From: Parelaphostrongylus tenuis
Lineage: Eukaryota; Nematoda; Chromadorea; Rhabditida; Metastrongylidae
DNA length: 64,000 nucleotides
Assembly (NCBI GenBank): GCA_019055375.1
Contig: JAHQIW010000945.1
Span: forward strand, 83,650-147,649
Reading direction: 5' to 3'
Shown in pieces: positions 46,335 to 56,126 of this stretch. The translations under genes were made by a program, and so were the position numbers. How positions within the stretch are numbered: the stretch's first letter is position 1; each line of letters opens with the position of its first letter. The notes beneath the pieces were generated by a model, which was not told where the DNA came from, did no database searches, and saw only the letters and a program-made list of their open reading frames with translations.

Positions 46335-46660
46335 CTCATAATTATACCTTTCCTTCGAGTGCTTTATAAGACCACGCTCAAACTTCAATAGATCCTTTCA
46401 TTATTATTTGAGTCAACATGTCATGTGGTCTGGTAAGGGCTCTTGTACAGCCCGAGACACGTGTTTCGCCCTTACAGACTCATCAGCTGGGCAGAACCCG
46501 TCGTTTGTCGATCTTTTTATAGTCAGTTCTCTCGGGTGCGTTACACTCCTTATAGAGAGTTGTCGACGACGTACGTTTTATACTCTATGTCAAGCGAAAT
46601 TTTCACCTAACAAAAGTATTTTCGCACTCGATTGCTAGCTGGCTGATATTTTATCTCCAT
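46335..46660 (-). repeat. R1 repeat, tandem copy 2
   Basis: It includes CTTCGAGTGCTTTATAAGAC, CACGCTCAAACTTCAATAGA, ACATGTCATGTGGTCTGG, the ribozyme block, GGGCAGAACCCGTCG, CAGTTCTCTCGGG and ATGTCAAGCGAAATTTTCAC. All these recur in the 51-kb copies. Confidence 0.75.
46450..46492 (-). ncRNA. Hammerhead ribozyme, type I, intact core (R1)
   Basis: Minus strand, 43 nt. CUGAUGAG core (46486-46479); stem II GUCU-GUAA-GGGC with a GNRA tetraloop; GAAA (46467-46464); stem III ACAC with GUGU; cleavage triplet GUC; stem I GCCCAG with UCGGGC, where four G-C pairs and one G-U form and one A-C mismatch remains. All conserved core positions are present. Self-cleavage is predicted after C17 (46456). Stem I is perfect in the related copy at 51395-51437, supporting the fold. 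Confidence 0.85.
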
Positions 46661-46666
46661 CTAACA

Positions 46667-46925
46667 GCAAAAATCTATCGACTGAGAGGTGGTGATGGTA
46701 CAGTTTTATAATACACTGTGCCATCACCACATACGCCTCCTTCCTTGCTTCAATGCAGAGCTGAATGTGGGACGGGGGTCACTGATGAGGAGGACGAACC
46801 TCCGAAACACCGGTGTATGACCCTGGCGTACCAACCCCTTTTTGAGCTTAAATCATTCTTTTTTGGAATTATATGAATGTTTTTTGGGGGTTTCAAAAAC
46901 AGTCGATCTTTTGAATTACCATTAA
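46667..46925 (+). repeat. R2 hammerhead-bearing repeat, copy 1
   Basis: It starts ATCTAACAGCAAAAATCTAT. A TGGTGATGGTACAGT ... ACTGTGCCATCACCA hairpin follows, then CGCCTCCTTCCTTGCTTCA, the ribozyme, TTTTTGAGCTTAAATCATTC, and CAAAAACAGTCGATCTTTTG. The same order occurs at 55480-56025 on both strands. There is no coding frame. Confidence 0.8.
46775..46824 (+). ncRNA. Hammerhead ribozyme, type I, fully intact (R2)
   Basis: Stem I is GGGTCA (46776-46781) with TGACCC (46818-46823), plus a G-U pair. The core CTGATGA is 46782-46788. Stem II is GGAGG (46789-46793) with CCTCC (46799-46803), closing loop ACGAA. GAAA is 46804-46807. Stem III is ACACC with GGTGT (46807-46816), and the cleavage triplet is GTA (46815-46817). 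Every conserved hammerhead nucleotide is present. Cleavage is expected after A46817. The palindromic stem III with no loop is like the minimal hammerheads that work as dimers. Confidence 0.92.
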
Positions 46926-49900
46926 AAAACTTATTGAGTATACTCTGAAAGTTTTCGACGATATTTATCCTTTCCGTCCACATCAAAGACCCCGGATGAG
47001 GCACTGCCAATTGAGCAGACTCGATTCCCAAAAGATTCTGTTATAAGGATCACATCGAGACTTTCTTACGTTTCAGTAAAGTCTGTTAAGGATACCGTAT
47101 GTTCCTTTTTCTCATCTTTACTGATTGCAAGAAGACGCTTGGAAAGAAAATGTAGATCCATCTGATAATGAGCAATAACCGACTTTTGTCAAAATTTCAG
47201 CAAATACATATAACTTTTCCATCGGTCCCTCACCATGCCCAAAAAAGGATTCAACAAGGCGACTATATCGCCAGTGCTATTCAGCGCCGCACTACAGTGG
47301 ATAATGATTCGTTCTATTTGTATGAAAAGGAACACGTATAGAAAGATTCCTATAAAACCTTTGTTTTGCAGTTGGCACCACCACCTTTCCGAACACTGCC
47401 ATTGAAGCAAAGACGATGCTCATTGAATTAAATGGAGAGAAATAAAGGTTTGGACTACGCATAAATAGGGTAAGGACTTAGTGCTAGGAAAATCTATGGT
47501 GCGAAAGTAAAAAAATTGAGCTTGATGGTTCAATGAATACAGAAAACACCTTTTTTGTATACCTTGTGCGTTAAATGAAATGGAGAACATCATGAAGGAG
47601 GAATGGAATGAAAAGGAGAACATCATTGGCCACATTTGAAACTTTCGTAGAAATTATCGGTCAAACAGCAACCGACGGCATTACAGCAACTAAGACAGTG
47701 TTTCATAATTTATTATGGAAATAGAAAAAATACATAAACCTTTAATATTCACAATAATTGGTTCAAATAAATTTGAGAGAAAGGCAAGGCGAGGATCTCC
47801 ATAATACATTGGGTAACACATGAGGCAACGGAAAGGGTTATCAAAGCGATCTCAGGCTCCAAGTTTTGCTCGTATCTCGGCACACAAGTAGCTACATCTC
47901 TCATCCTACCCTGACACTGGAGTGAATTAGTCATTAAATAAGGTTAAATGATGTGTCATCAACAGTTTTCAACACCTATGAAATGCCTATAACCTTGTGC
48001 AAGTTGTAAAGATTACTCTTACAACGGAATAAAGATATAAACACGAGTAGCAGAAGAGAATTCCTATGAAATGAATTGTATTTGTAAGCTTTTACAGATA
48101 TGAATTCGACCATAATACAAGGATATATATGAGGAGGACGAAAATTCTCAAGAAGCAGCCGAATTCTTTATAAGAAGGCTTGTCGTCTTCGTGGGTGATC
48201 GATGAGAGTAAATGGAGTCAATGAATTGCTGAAAATGCATAGTATGAAGAAGGGTCATAGCCAAAACAAACGGAATAAACGAAAAAAAAGAACGGTTATG
48301 CAAAGGATCACCAAAGTAGTAGTCCTAGATGCCCGTGCTCACACGAGAAGAAGTGAAGGCACCTATTGATAAACCCTTAGATTGACTGAACACAACGTAT
48401 GCCAGCTTTTGAGCGTGTTGGCACCTAATAAGAGCCCTTTTTCGATCTTTGTCAAGCTGCTATTGTGTGAAGCAGAAATTTTTCTCAACCGACTTTCTGA
48501 CTTCTGTCAACTTACAGACGTGAGCCGATTTTGTTGACTTGCCAGATGTTCGTGTAATAATGACAAACTTACGGCATGCAGTTAACAAGCTGGATTGACT
48601 GAACGCAAACGTTACTACGCACGTTCTTCGTCGAAAAAAAAAAGTTCCACCATTCTTTCACAACAAGGTGCATATCTTTCAGTGCATAAATCGCTTCCCG
48701 TTTCCAATTTTGTCGTCGACTTTTACTTTCAAAATCGCGATGTCATTGATCAAGTAGTGTTTCTTGGAGCATCGTATCAGTGCTGCCTTTCCAGCTTGCG
48801 TATTATGGGAGACAGCGATGACGACACAAATGGCATGATACAGCGCAGTGTAGAGGAAGTAGAAATGTGACTTGGTGTTTGGAAATTAGCTTATGAAAGC
48901 ACGGAAGTCGCGATCATCACGCTGCACTGCTAAGCACGAAATTGATAGTATAGTAAGTGCGAACGCTCTTAAGATGAACATCTTTTCCGTCTTGTTTCAA
49001 ACAACTTCAAAATACCTTGTTTCTGCAGCACGGCAATCGCTAGTAGCAATGCATGGGACGTTCTTAAGCATGTCCCGTTCTTTAAGACGTATTAACTGCT
49101 TGTTAACCTTTCCTTTTTCCAAACTGCCATGACAGACGTTAGATCTATGCAGTTTGGACCAGATACCTTTACAGCCGTAAAATCACATCAAAGATATCTA
49201 TTCAAAAACAACGAGAAAGAGAGAGAGAGAGTCAAGTAATATGCGAGTAGTAACGAATTAATCAGTTCGTAGTGTTAAGATGAAGTACAAGAGAGTGTGA
49301 TCAACTCAGAGCATCGTAAGCACGCAAGAAGATTGAGGTGACCATTCACATTTACCTACGTACAATGCCTGATGACAGCATGACCGCTTGCGATAGTCAT
49401 GTCCTATTTGAGGGTCATTTTGATGCATAAGGCTAGAGCTGTACCATCTGAACTGAATATTGAAAAAAGGAGTTTATGAGGAGAGTTTGAGCTACACAAG
49501 CGATGGAAGGGCTAGATTTATTTTTGTTGATGTTGGTGAAGATATTCAATACACGAAAAGAGACAAAATTCATCAATCGATCAGCTTTTCTACCGAATAT
49601 TAGCTTTACCAGATCGTAGAAGAACATAGCAAAACTCCCTTATTAAAAATGGTTTCTTGAAGAAATCTTTTTGGTAAACAGGATATCCCACTAAACTGTT
49701 GGCAATTAGTTAAAGGCAAAATTCAATGCAAAAAGAACAATGTACTTGGTTTTTTTCTAATGAGACCTTCTTATAACGCTGTATCGATAACAATAAAACT
49801 GAGTTCAAGACGCCAGCCGCATTCTTGCGCGTATATTTTACTGGATAGAGAACTTTCCTGGATTGTTAGCGATTATTTGGTAGTAATTTTCGGCATCTTA

Positions 49901-50985
49901 CAAAGTGCATTCGTTTTCTAGAGAGACTCTTTCGTAGCATTGTAGCAGAAAAATGGCATTGCATTTCACACAAGCGCATTTTCCGCAAAACATAGTTTTC
50001 TTAGTGATCATTCGATAGCGCAAATCTCAGCAATTCCAGCAACGTATATGTGTTTCTTGAAAAAAAATCCTCTCCCTGCATTTTAGCGGATGAGTTCGAA
50101 TCACAGAAAAAACATACATTGTTGGTAGCATAGGTGTGTAGGTGGCTGTGGATTGATAGGTGGCGCGTTTTCAATGTGCAGTGAGGTTCTTGTTATCAGA
50201 ACTTGAAATTTATTTCTTCGAAGAAATTCCATAAATAAAATATATACCTGATTCTACAAAATCTCCTTTACCCGTCCATATGCTTTTTGTATTTAGGCTT
50301 CTGCTCCTTTAGCTTGAGCTATTCAAGAGAGTTTATTGGCACATCAAAGTGGAAGCAGAAAGCATTTGTCCACAGAACGATAGAACTAAGCCTGTTTTAC
50401 AATTAAAATACGAAATACCCTGAAGATCTTATTAAACGAGCGAACAATTTCAAATAAATGACAGGAAATCCGGCGCAACGCGCCTTGAACACAATTTTGA
50501 CTTCCCTGCTATAGTGCTGTAAGAAGTCCTTTCTAGAAAACTGGTACATTTTAGAACTCTTCAAAATTTCTTATCGCCAGTGTTTCAGCGCTGTTGAACG
50601 GTCTTCTTAGAAGGAGAAATTAATATAAATTTTGATTCCAAAATCTATGCTTTCGAGTGATTACAAAAAAAAAACATTACTGGTAAGTCTTTCTCAATAG
50701 GGCAGGATTTTCTACTCAAAGACTTTCATCCAAACTATGTATGACTATTCAAAAGCTTAAATCATTTTAAACTCAAAGACCTACCAGATTATTAAAAAAG
50801 GATTCTTACAGCGCTGTAGCATTAAAGATTAGATTCTGCTTCACATGCAATACGCGCTGTCGCGTTTATATTTCGCTGGATACAGCTTTTCCAGAAACAG
50901 CTGTGAACCACCGAACAACGCAAATCTCGGAAGTTACAAAAGTATACGTGCTTTTTGTAGAAGGACCTCTTAGAGCGGTGCAACG
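46926..50985. other. Noncoding stretch
   Basis: No gene is recognised. There is a short GA run at 49212-49231 and copies of the 155-bp dispersed repeat at about 49840-50080 and 50680-50960 (GTGATCATTCGATAGCGCAA; GCATTGTAGCAG). Open frames (for example 48595-48870, 91 codons) lack known motifs. Confidence 0.4.
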
Positions 50986-50989
50986 GATA

Positions 50990-51190
50990 ACTTGAAATTG
51001 CTGTCTGGTAAGGGCTCTTGTACAGCCCGATACATGTGTTTCGTCCTTACAGATCCGTCAGTCGGGCAGAACCTGCCGTCTTTCAATTTTTCATTAGTCA
51101 GTTCTTTCGAGAGCCTGCTCTACCTGCAGAGAGATATAGAAGACGAAAATTTACATCCTATATCAAGTGAAATTTTCACTTAACAAGACT
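50990..51190 (-). repeat. R1 repeat, inverted-pair left arm
   Basis: It carries the ribozyme block, GGCAGAACCTGCCGTC, TAGTCAGTTCTTTCGAG and ATATCAAGTGAAATTTTCAC. It is mirrored by 51195-51560. Confidence 0.75.
51025..51067 (-). ncRNA. Hammerhead ribozyme, R1 left arm (one core change)
   Basis: The minus strand has a perfect stem I (GCCCGA with UCGGGC), GAAA, a short stem III and a GUA cleavage triplet. The core reads CUGACGG instead of CUGACGA, changing conserved A9, so activity is probably lost. Confidence 0.75.
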
Positions 51191-51194
51191 TTAG

Positions 51195-51560
51195 CTGGTA
51201 TTTTATCATATTGTACCTTCGTTTCGAGTGTTCTATTGAGACCAGCTAAAGAGCAATCGAGGTACAACACTCTGTGTTAGGTGAAAATCTCGCTTGACAT
51301 AGAGTGTAAAACGTTCGTCTTCGATATCTCTCTGCAGAGAGAGCAGGCTCTCAACAGAACTGACAAATAAAAAAATCGAAAGACGGCGGGTTCTGCCCGA
51401 CTGACGAGTCTGTAAGGGCAATACAAGTGTATCGGGCTGTAAAAGAGTCCTTACTAGACCACATAACATGTCGGCTCAAATATTATTGTAAGGATCTATT
51501 GAAATTTGAGCGTGGTCTTATAAAATACTCGAAACGAAGGTATAACTGGAAATTGTTCTG
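51195..51560 (+). repeat. R1 repeat, inverted-pair right arm
   Basis: Plus-strand order: TTAGGTGAAAATCTCGCTTG, AGAGAGAGCAGGCTCTC, ACGGCGGGTTCTGCCCGA, the ribozyme block, CACATAACATGTCGGCTCAA, and GAGCGTGGTCTTATAAAA. It is the reverse complement of the 46335-46660 layout. Confidence 0.75.
51395..51437 (+). ncRNA. Hammerhead ribozyme, R1 right arm (GAAA box damaged)
   Basis: Stem I GCCCGA (51395-51400) pairs perfectly with TCGGGC (51432-51437). The core CTGACGAG (51401-51408) is intact and stem II is GTCT-GTAA-GGGC. The GAAA box has become AATA, so activity is probably lost. The cleavage triplet GTA is kept. Confidence 0.75.
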
Positions 51561-52369
51561 CATTCGAGATCTATCGCAGGACAGAATTTATTCGACGAAC
51601 TATTAGCAATCAATCGATAGTGTAAATTAATCTTATCCCATAAGTGTGCTTGTTTTCTGAGAAGACTAATTTATTACACTGTAGCAAGGAGGGCAAGAAT
51701 ATGCTCTAAAAACTTAGCGCAATGCTTGTCGACTGAGGTGTGTTTTCGCTGTGGATCGATAGCGCGATCAATAGAGCGCGCAGGCCCGATTAACATGTGC
51801 AGTTCGACTCTTGCTATTGAATTTGATGTCCCACGTTTGAAAATAATTTTAAATTAAATTTATGACACTGGTGACACTGGTACTTGATGATTTCCTCCAA
51901 ACCTTGATATGCTTTCCGATCTTCCACAGAAAGATAAGCGTAACGAAAGCATGTGTTGTGTGTGAAACATAATTTTATTTTGAAGGCCAGAGCTCTACAA
52001 AGAGGTCATCTTGGAAAACAAGTGTTTTCTGGATCCATAATGATTTAAGCTTTTGAACGAATATCAAAGGTACGCCGAAAATTTTTCGTTCAACAAAAAA
52101 AACCACCTTAAACAGACCTTTCCGACAACGAAATAGTACCCAAAAATAAAGGCAATTCATAATCTTTTGAAATAGGCGAACCGAAAGTAAGATCAGCAGT
52201 CGCAATGACTAACGATGAATTTATCGGTATCACCAAGTTTTGCTAGATAGAATTCTACATGCTGTATAACTGTTTTAGTATTTAAAATTGATTCCAGAAT
52301 TAAAAAATGTTGAAATATTGAGAAAATTAGAACTGAATCTTCATAGGATAAGGTGAGCTGGAGTTCACA
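51561..52369. other. Noncoding stretch
   Basis: A dispersed-repeat copy lies at 51600-51740 (CAATCAATCGATAGTGTAAA, ACACTGTAGCAAGG). Nothing else is recognised. Confidence 0.4.
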
Positions 52370-52399
52370 AAGTGACGAGCAACCACTTCCTCCAAATCA

Positions 52400-53800
52400 A
52401 GTTGTACATTTGAGATTGCGCTGTGAAAAATCACAACTTATTAGTTTTCAAATAAAAGAGATAACTACTTATTTCTAACAAAGATCAAATCGGGAATAAA
52501 TATTGCCAACAAAGTTTACTTCACGAAGAAATCAAATACCCACTTTAAAGGTCCATGCACTGCGTTGTGTGTAATACCCGTGCTGCGAGACTGTGTGAGC
52601 CCATTTTCTGCCCACCACCTCTGGAATACACGTTCGACATAAACTAAGGAGAAATAACACGACACCTAAGAGAGGAAAAATGTGAAGGCGATTTTGAGCT
52701 TTCTGGGCATAAATCACTTGGAACTAAAAAACAGAAGTATCTTGGCGCATAATGCACTCACTTAATGCATACCGCTTCCTTTCTGTTTCTGCCTCATTAA
52801 TACCATGTGAGGAGCAAGTTACCGAGAACAGCAGGTAGTCTTGCTTTTGGCTAATCAAAATTTTGCCTCACTGTCTATTTCACAGTGAATACTTTTCAAA
52901 TAAATCATCAGAATGAGTGAGTGTTTTAGTAATACACAGCTCGTTGTTTTCCTTCTTAGCGCTGTGTATTTCATAGGGAAAAACACTCTTTGCAAGCCTT
53001 GTGAAGGCTTCACGAAGTCGGAGAAATCCGATGAAAAGCGCACTGGACTTCTGAATAAAAAAGTGTAAATAGCGAACTAATCACAAAGCAGAAGAACTTA
53101 TATATGTAAATCAGGCACCCCCAAAAATTTCATTGATATATTGGCCACTAGCATGCCACAGATCAAAGCAGATTGATTGGTAAGAACAGTTCAATGTACA
53201 CATTTTCGTTTTTTCGTTTTTGCTTTTGCACTTAAAACACTTTTCATATTTTCCTATCTTTAAGTTCAGTTAGCTTTAGTAGTGAGAGGGCTATAATCAC
53301 GAATATTCGCAACTAAATTTTCTTACAGCTATGCTTGATACTGATCACTTTGACAATCGAATCTCCGAGGAAAGTGATCACGGATCAGGCACCAAATATG
53401 TGTGAAAAAGAATATATAAAACCGAGAGCGAAATTCATTTCGAATCATTTTTGATTCCAAAAAGGAAGCAGTGAAATAAATCATTTTATTTAGTAAGAAA
53501 ACTGTTAGTATCAATTCATAAAGTAAGAGAAATAAGAGATAACCAAAATTTAGGTTATTGACTGCCTTCCTGCTATGAGGATTGTACAATGGAGGCAATA
53601 TAAAGTCAAAAACTCTCTGCCGATACTTCAAAAAAAGTGACCGTCGTTGATAAGGATGCGCTGTGCTTTTACCGAATTTGATTTGATTCGAGCTACAAAC
53701 TGGCGACCTAAAAACAGCACTTTTCACAAGAGAACATTTTTTTGCGATTTTTTCTGGAGTAACTTAGCATTTCAGCTATCGGTTCACGTAAATTTAAAGT
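52400..53800 (+). repeat. Long dispersed repeat, copy 1 (partner 58700-59860)
   Basis: Blocks match in order: AAAGGTCCATGCACTGC with AAAGGTCCACCATTCC; TTTTCTGCCCACCACCT with TTTTGTGCCCACCGCTT; CTTCCTTTCTGTTTC with CTTCCTTTCCTTTCTCC; TTTCACAGTGAATACTTTTC with TTGCACAGTGAAAATTTCTC; GTACAATGGAGGCAATATAA with GTACAATGGAGTCGATTTGA; and AAACTCTCTGCCGA with AAACTCTCTGTTGA. No transposase or RT is visible. A 72-nt hairpin with GAGTGTTTT/AAAACACTC and AATACACAGC/GCTGTGTATT stems lies at 52917-52988. Confidence 0.6.
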
Positions 53801-54399
53801 TTCGTTGCTCATTACGCAGAAGCATAACAGACACTATTACGCGTTTCTTTGAAAACGATAAAGAGCCGTTGATGCTACCTACTACATATAAACGATTACT
53901 ACGAAAGAAAGATAGCCTGTGTAGATAAGATAGAAGTTTCTCAAATTTTCTCATACATTGCGAGAAAATAAAGAGCACGATAGACAGAGTATACAAGTAT
54001 TAGTGAACAAAAACAAACGGAATGACGCTTATCGGAACTTTGAAGAGTTTCCTTTCCGCCAATGCTTGTTAATCGCTAAGTGCCCAGTTTGGAAAAGGCC
54101 AAAGCCGGCCATTTTCATTGACTGCGAGGTCAAGAAAATATAGGATTTCGTTGTGTGACTAAAGGAAATAACCAATTGAGGACACTGAGTATCTCAATCT
54201 GGTTAACTCTGCTGTGTTCTTCACGCTAGATGATCTCAACAAAAGTTAAGAGTCCTCTATAGCTTATTAACGGTATGAAAACTGAATGAAGCTAGTGAAC
54301 CTTGGTAAACAACAGGTTAAAGAAAACTAACGCCGATGTTCGCCTTGACGCAATTCAAGATGGGTGTAGTTTCCACGTCTGTTGCCGAAAGATAGAGCG

Positions 54400-54550
54400 G
54401 AATTTGCACGAATTACATTGCGTTAGGTGGTATGCTAAGAAATTCGACTTAAACATTAGATGAACCCGCGTATTCACTCGTTCCGCCGGCGAGTGTTACC
54501 ATTATACCTAAGGCCAACGCCTTACCACCACTCGTTCTTCGTCATATCCT
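54400..54550 (-). mobile_element. SINE2-like copy, inverted partner of 54615-54800
   Basis: The minus strand gives TAGGATATGACGAAGAACGA, GTGGTGGTAAGGCGTTGGCC and CGCGGGTTCATC, aligned with TAGGATATACCGAAAAAGA, GTGGTAGCAGAGCGGTGGCC and CACGGGTTCAAC of the plus copy. Confidence 0.55.
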
Positions 54551-54604
54551 AAAGTAGCTATTAGCAGCCACCCATTAAGGTGTTTGATCCTGTAAACGCA
54601 TATC

Positions 54605-54800
54605 TACGATAGGATATACCGAAAAAGAGTGGTAGCAGAGCGGTGGCCTCGGTGGAATCATGGTAGTAGGCGACGACGGTGCCCTTGAGTACACGGGTTC
54701 AACTTGCGCTTGAGGTTGAGCGCTTTGCGTACTACTCAATACTCTTGGATGTATATTTGTACATCATGACACTGTTAATAAGCAGTAGGAATAACATATT
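54605..54800 (+). mobile_element. tRNA-derived SINE (SINE2) with terminal hairpin
   Basis: A-box region GTAGCAGAGCGGTGGCC, B box ACGGGTTCAACTTGC, then GCGTACTACTCAATACTCTT, GGATGTATATTTGTACATCA, and the hairpin CTGTT-AATA-AGCAG (54772-54785), with one wobble pair. It is head to head with 54400-54550, about 55 bp apart. Confidence 0.65.
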
Positions 54801-55479
54801 CATATAACTGATCAAGAAGACAACTTGAACTGAAAATTTAATACTTTTTTAGTAAACATTGTGCTCAATATGCAAAGCCTCAGTCATAAAAGGCATTCCA
54901 AAGTTTCCATATCAGTGTTAGAGCTAAATATTGCTTCGAATTTTAGTTAATATCAACAGAAAGACTGAGTCAATGCTATTAGCCGTGAATAACGATCAAC
55001 ATATCTCTTCTATCCAACTCAGTAAATATATTTCAGGATGCTTAGTAGCTTACGAGCACAGATGGGAGTTGAGGCATAACTTACGAGTAAAGGTGGGAGT
55101 TGAATCCAGCAAGACTGAAGGAAGATACTTCCCCTATACCATGAAAGCCATCCCTTACCATTCTTTCTTCAACACTATAATTCCGACCACATAAACAGCA
55201 AGCTTCAACGTAGGCCATGACAAGACAGCTTCCATAGGTCATAAAACACCAGTAACATTAGAACTAACATTATTTTCGCTCAAAAAAGGACAGCGGATCG
55301 TAAATGTGTGTTTGCGACATTGACGCTCAAACATTTGATACGACTCTTCTTCTGAGATATTCCTAATTAGCAATTTTATACTTTCGCTAGAGACCGCAAA
55401 TTTACATCCCATCCCAGCAAATAGGACATTTTCTTTGAAATCTTATACGTAACCAAGCTAAAGAGTTCCATGATGTATA

Positions 55480-55695
55480 ATTCCAAAAAAAAAGAATGAT
55501 TTAAGCTCAAAAACGAGGTTGTTACGCCAGGGTCATACACCGGTGTTTCAGAGGTTCGTCCTCCTCGTCAGTGACCCCCGCCCCACATTCAGCCCTGCAT
55601 TGAAGCAAGGAGGGAGGCGTATGTGGTGATGGCACAGTGCACTATGACACTGTACCATCACCACGTCTCAGTCGATAGATTTTTGCTGTTAGATC
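55480..55695 (-). repeat. R2 hammerhead-bearing repeat, copy 2 (inverted)
   Basis: The minus-strand copy of the 46667-46925 layout: ATCTAACAGCAAAAATCTAT at 55695, the TGGTGATGG hairpin, the ribozyme, then GAGCTTAAATCATTC. A further minus fragment, from CAGTCGATC to the CACCGGTG stem III, occupies 55708-55818 and abuts copy 3. Confidence 0.8.
55529..55578 (-). ncRNA. Hammerhead ribozyme, type I, intact (R2 copy 2)
   Basis: The minus strand has stem I GGGUCA/UGACCC, core CUGACGA, and stem II GGAGG with CCUCU (one terminal G-U) closing loop ACGAA. GAAA follows, then stem III ACACC/GGUGU and cleavage triplet GUA. All core bases are conserved. It differs from 46775-46824 by the N7 base (C for U, allowed) and the G-U pair. 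Confidence 0.9.
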
Positions 55696-55818
55696 AAAAC
55701 TAATTCAAAAGATCGACTGTTTTTGAAACCCCCAAAAAACATTCAATATAATTCCAAAAAAAAAAGAATGATTTAAGCTCAAAATGGGGTTGGTACGCCA
55801 GGGTCATACACCGGTGTG

Positions 55819-56025
55819 CCATCACCACATACGCCTCCCTCCTTGCTTCAATGCAGGGCTGAATGTGGGGCGGGGGTCACTGACGAGGAGGACGAACCTC
55901 TGAAACACCGGTGTATGACCCTGGGCGTAACAACCTCGTTTTTGAGCTTAAATCATTCTTTTTTTTTGAATTATATTGAATGTTTTTTGCTGGGTTTCAA
56001 AAACAGTCGATCTTTTGATTTAGTT
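55819..56025 (+). repeat. R2 hammerhead-bearing repeat, copy 3
   Basis: The plus-strand copy, joined at its start to a partial inverted copy through the CACCGGTG palindrome. It contains the ribozyme, TTTTTGAGCTTAAATCATTC and CAAAAACAGTCGATCTTTTG. The 102-codon frame at 55816-56124 runs across it and is not a gene. Confidence 0.8.
55873..55922 (+). ncRNA. Hammerhead ribozyme, type I, intact (R2 copy 3)
   Basis: Stem I GGGTCA (55874-55879) with TGACCC (55916-55921); core CTGACGA (55880-55886); stem II GGAGG/CCTCT with loop ACGAA; GAAA (55902-55905); stem III ACACC/GGTGT; triplet GTA, cleavage after A55915. It is identical in sequence to copy 2 through the ribozyme. Confidence 0.9.
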
Positions 56026-56126
56026 CCATTATGTTTATGGTGGTTGAATACAAGAGAGGGTGAAGGGAGATTAATTCAGCCTGCAATAAATCCCAGGACC
56101 GACTATCTATTTACCTCGGCATAGTT

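Noticed and set aside
48595..48870. 91-codon plus-strand frame ending in an acidic tail
   Set aside because: No recognisable family and the expected frequency of such frames by chance is not low.
55816..56124. 102-codon frame running through R2
   Set aside because: It crosses a ribozyme-bearing noncoding repeat, and frames in other R2 copies are not conserved.
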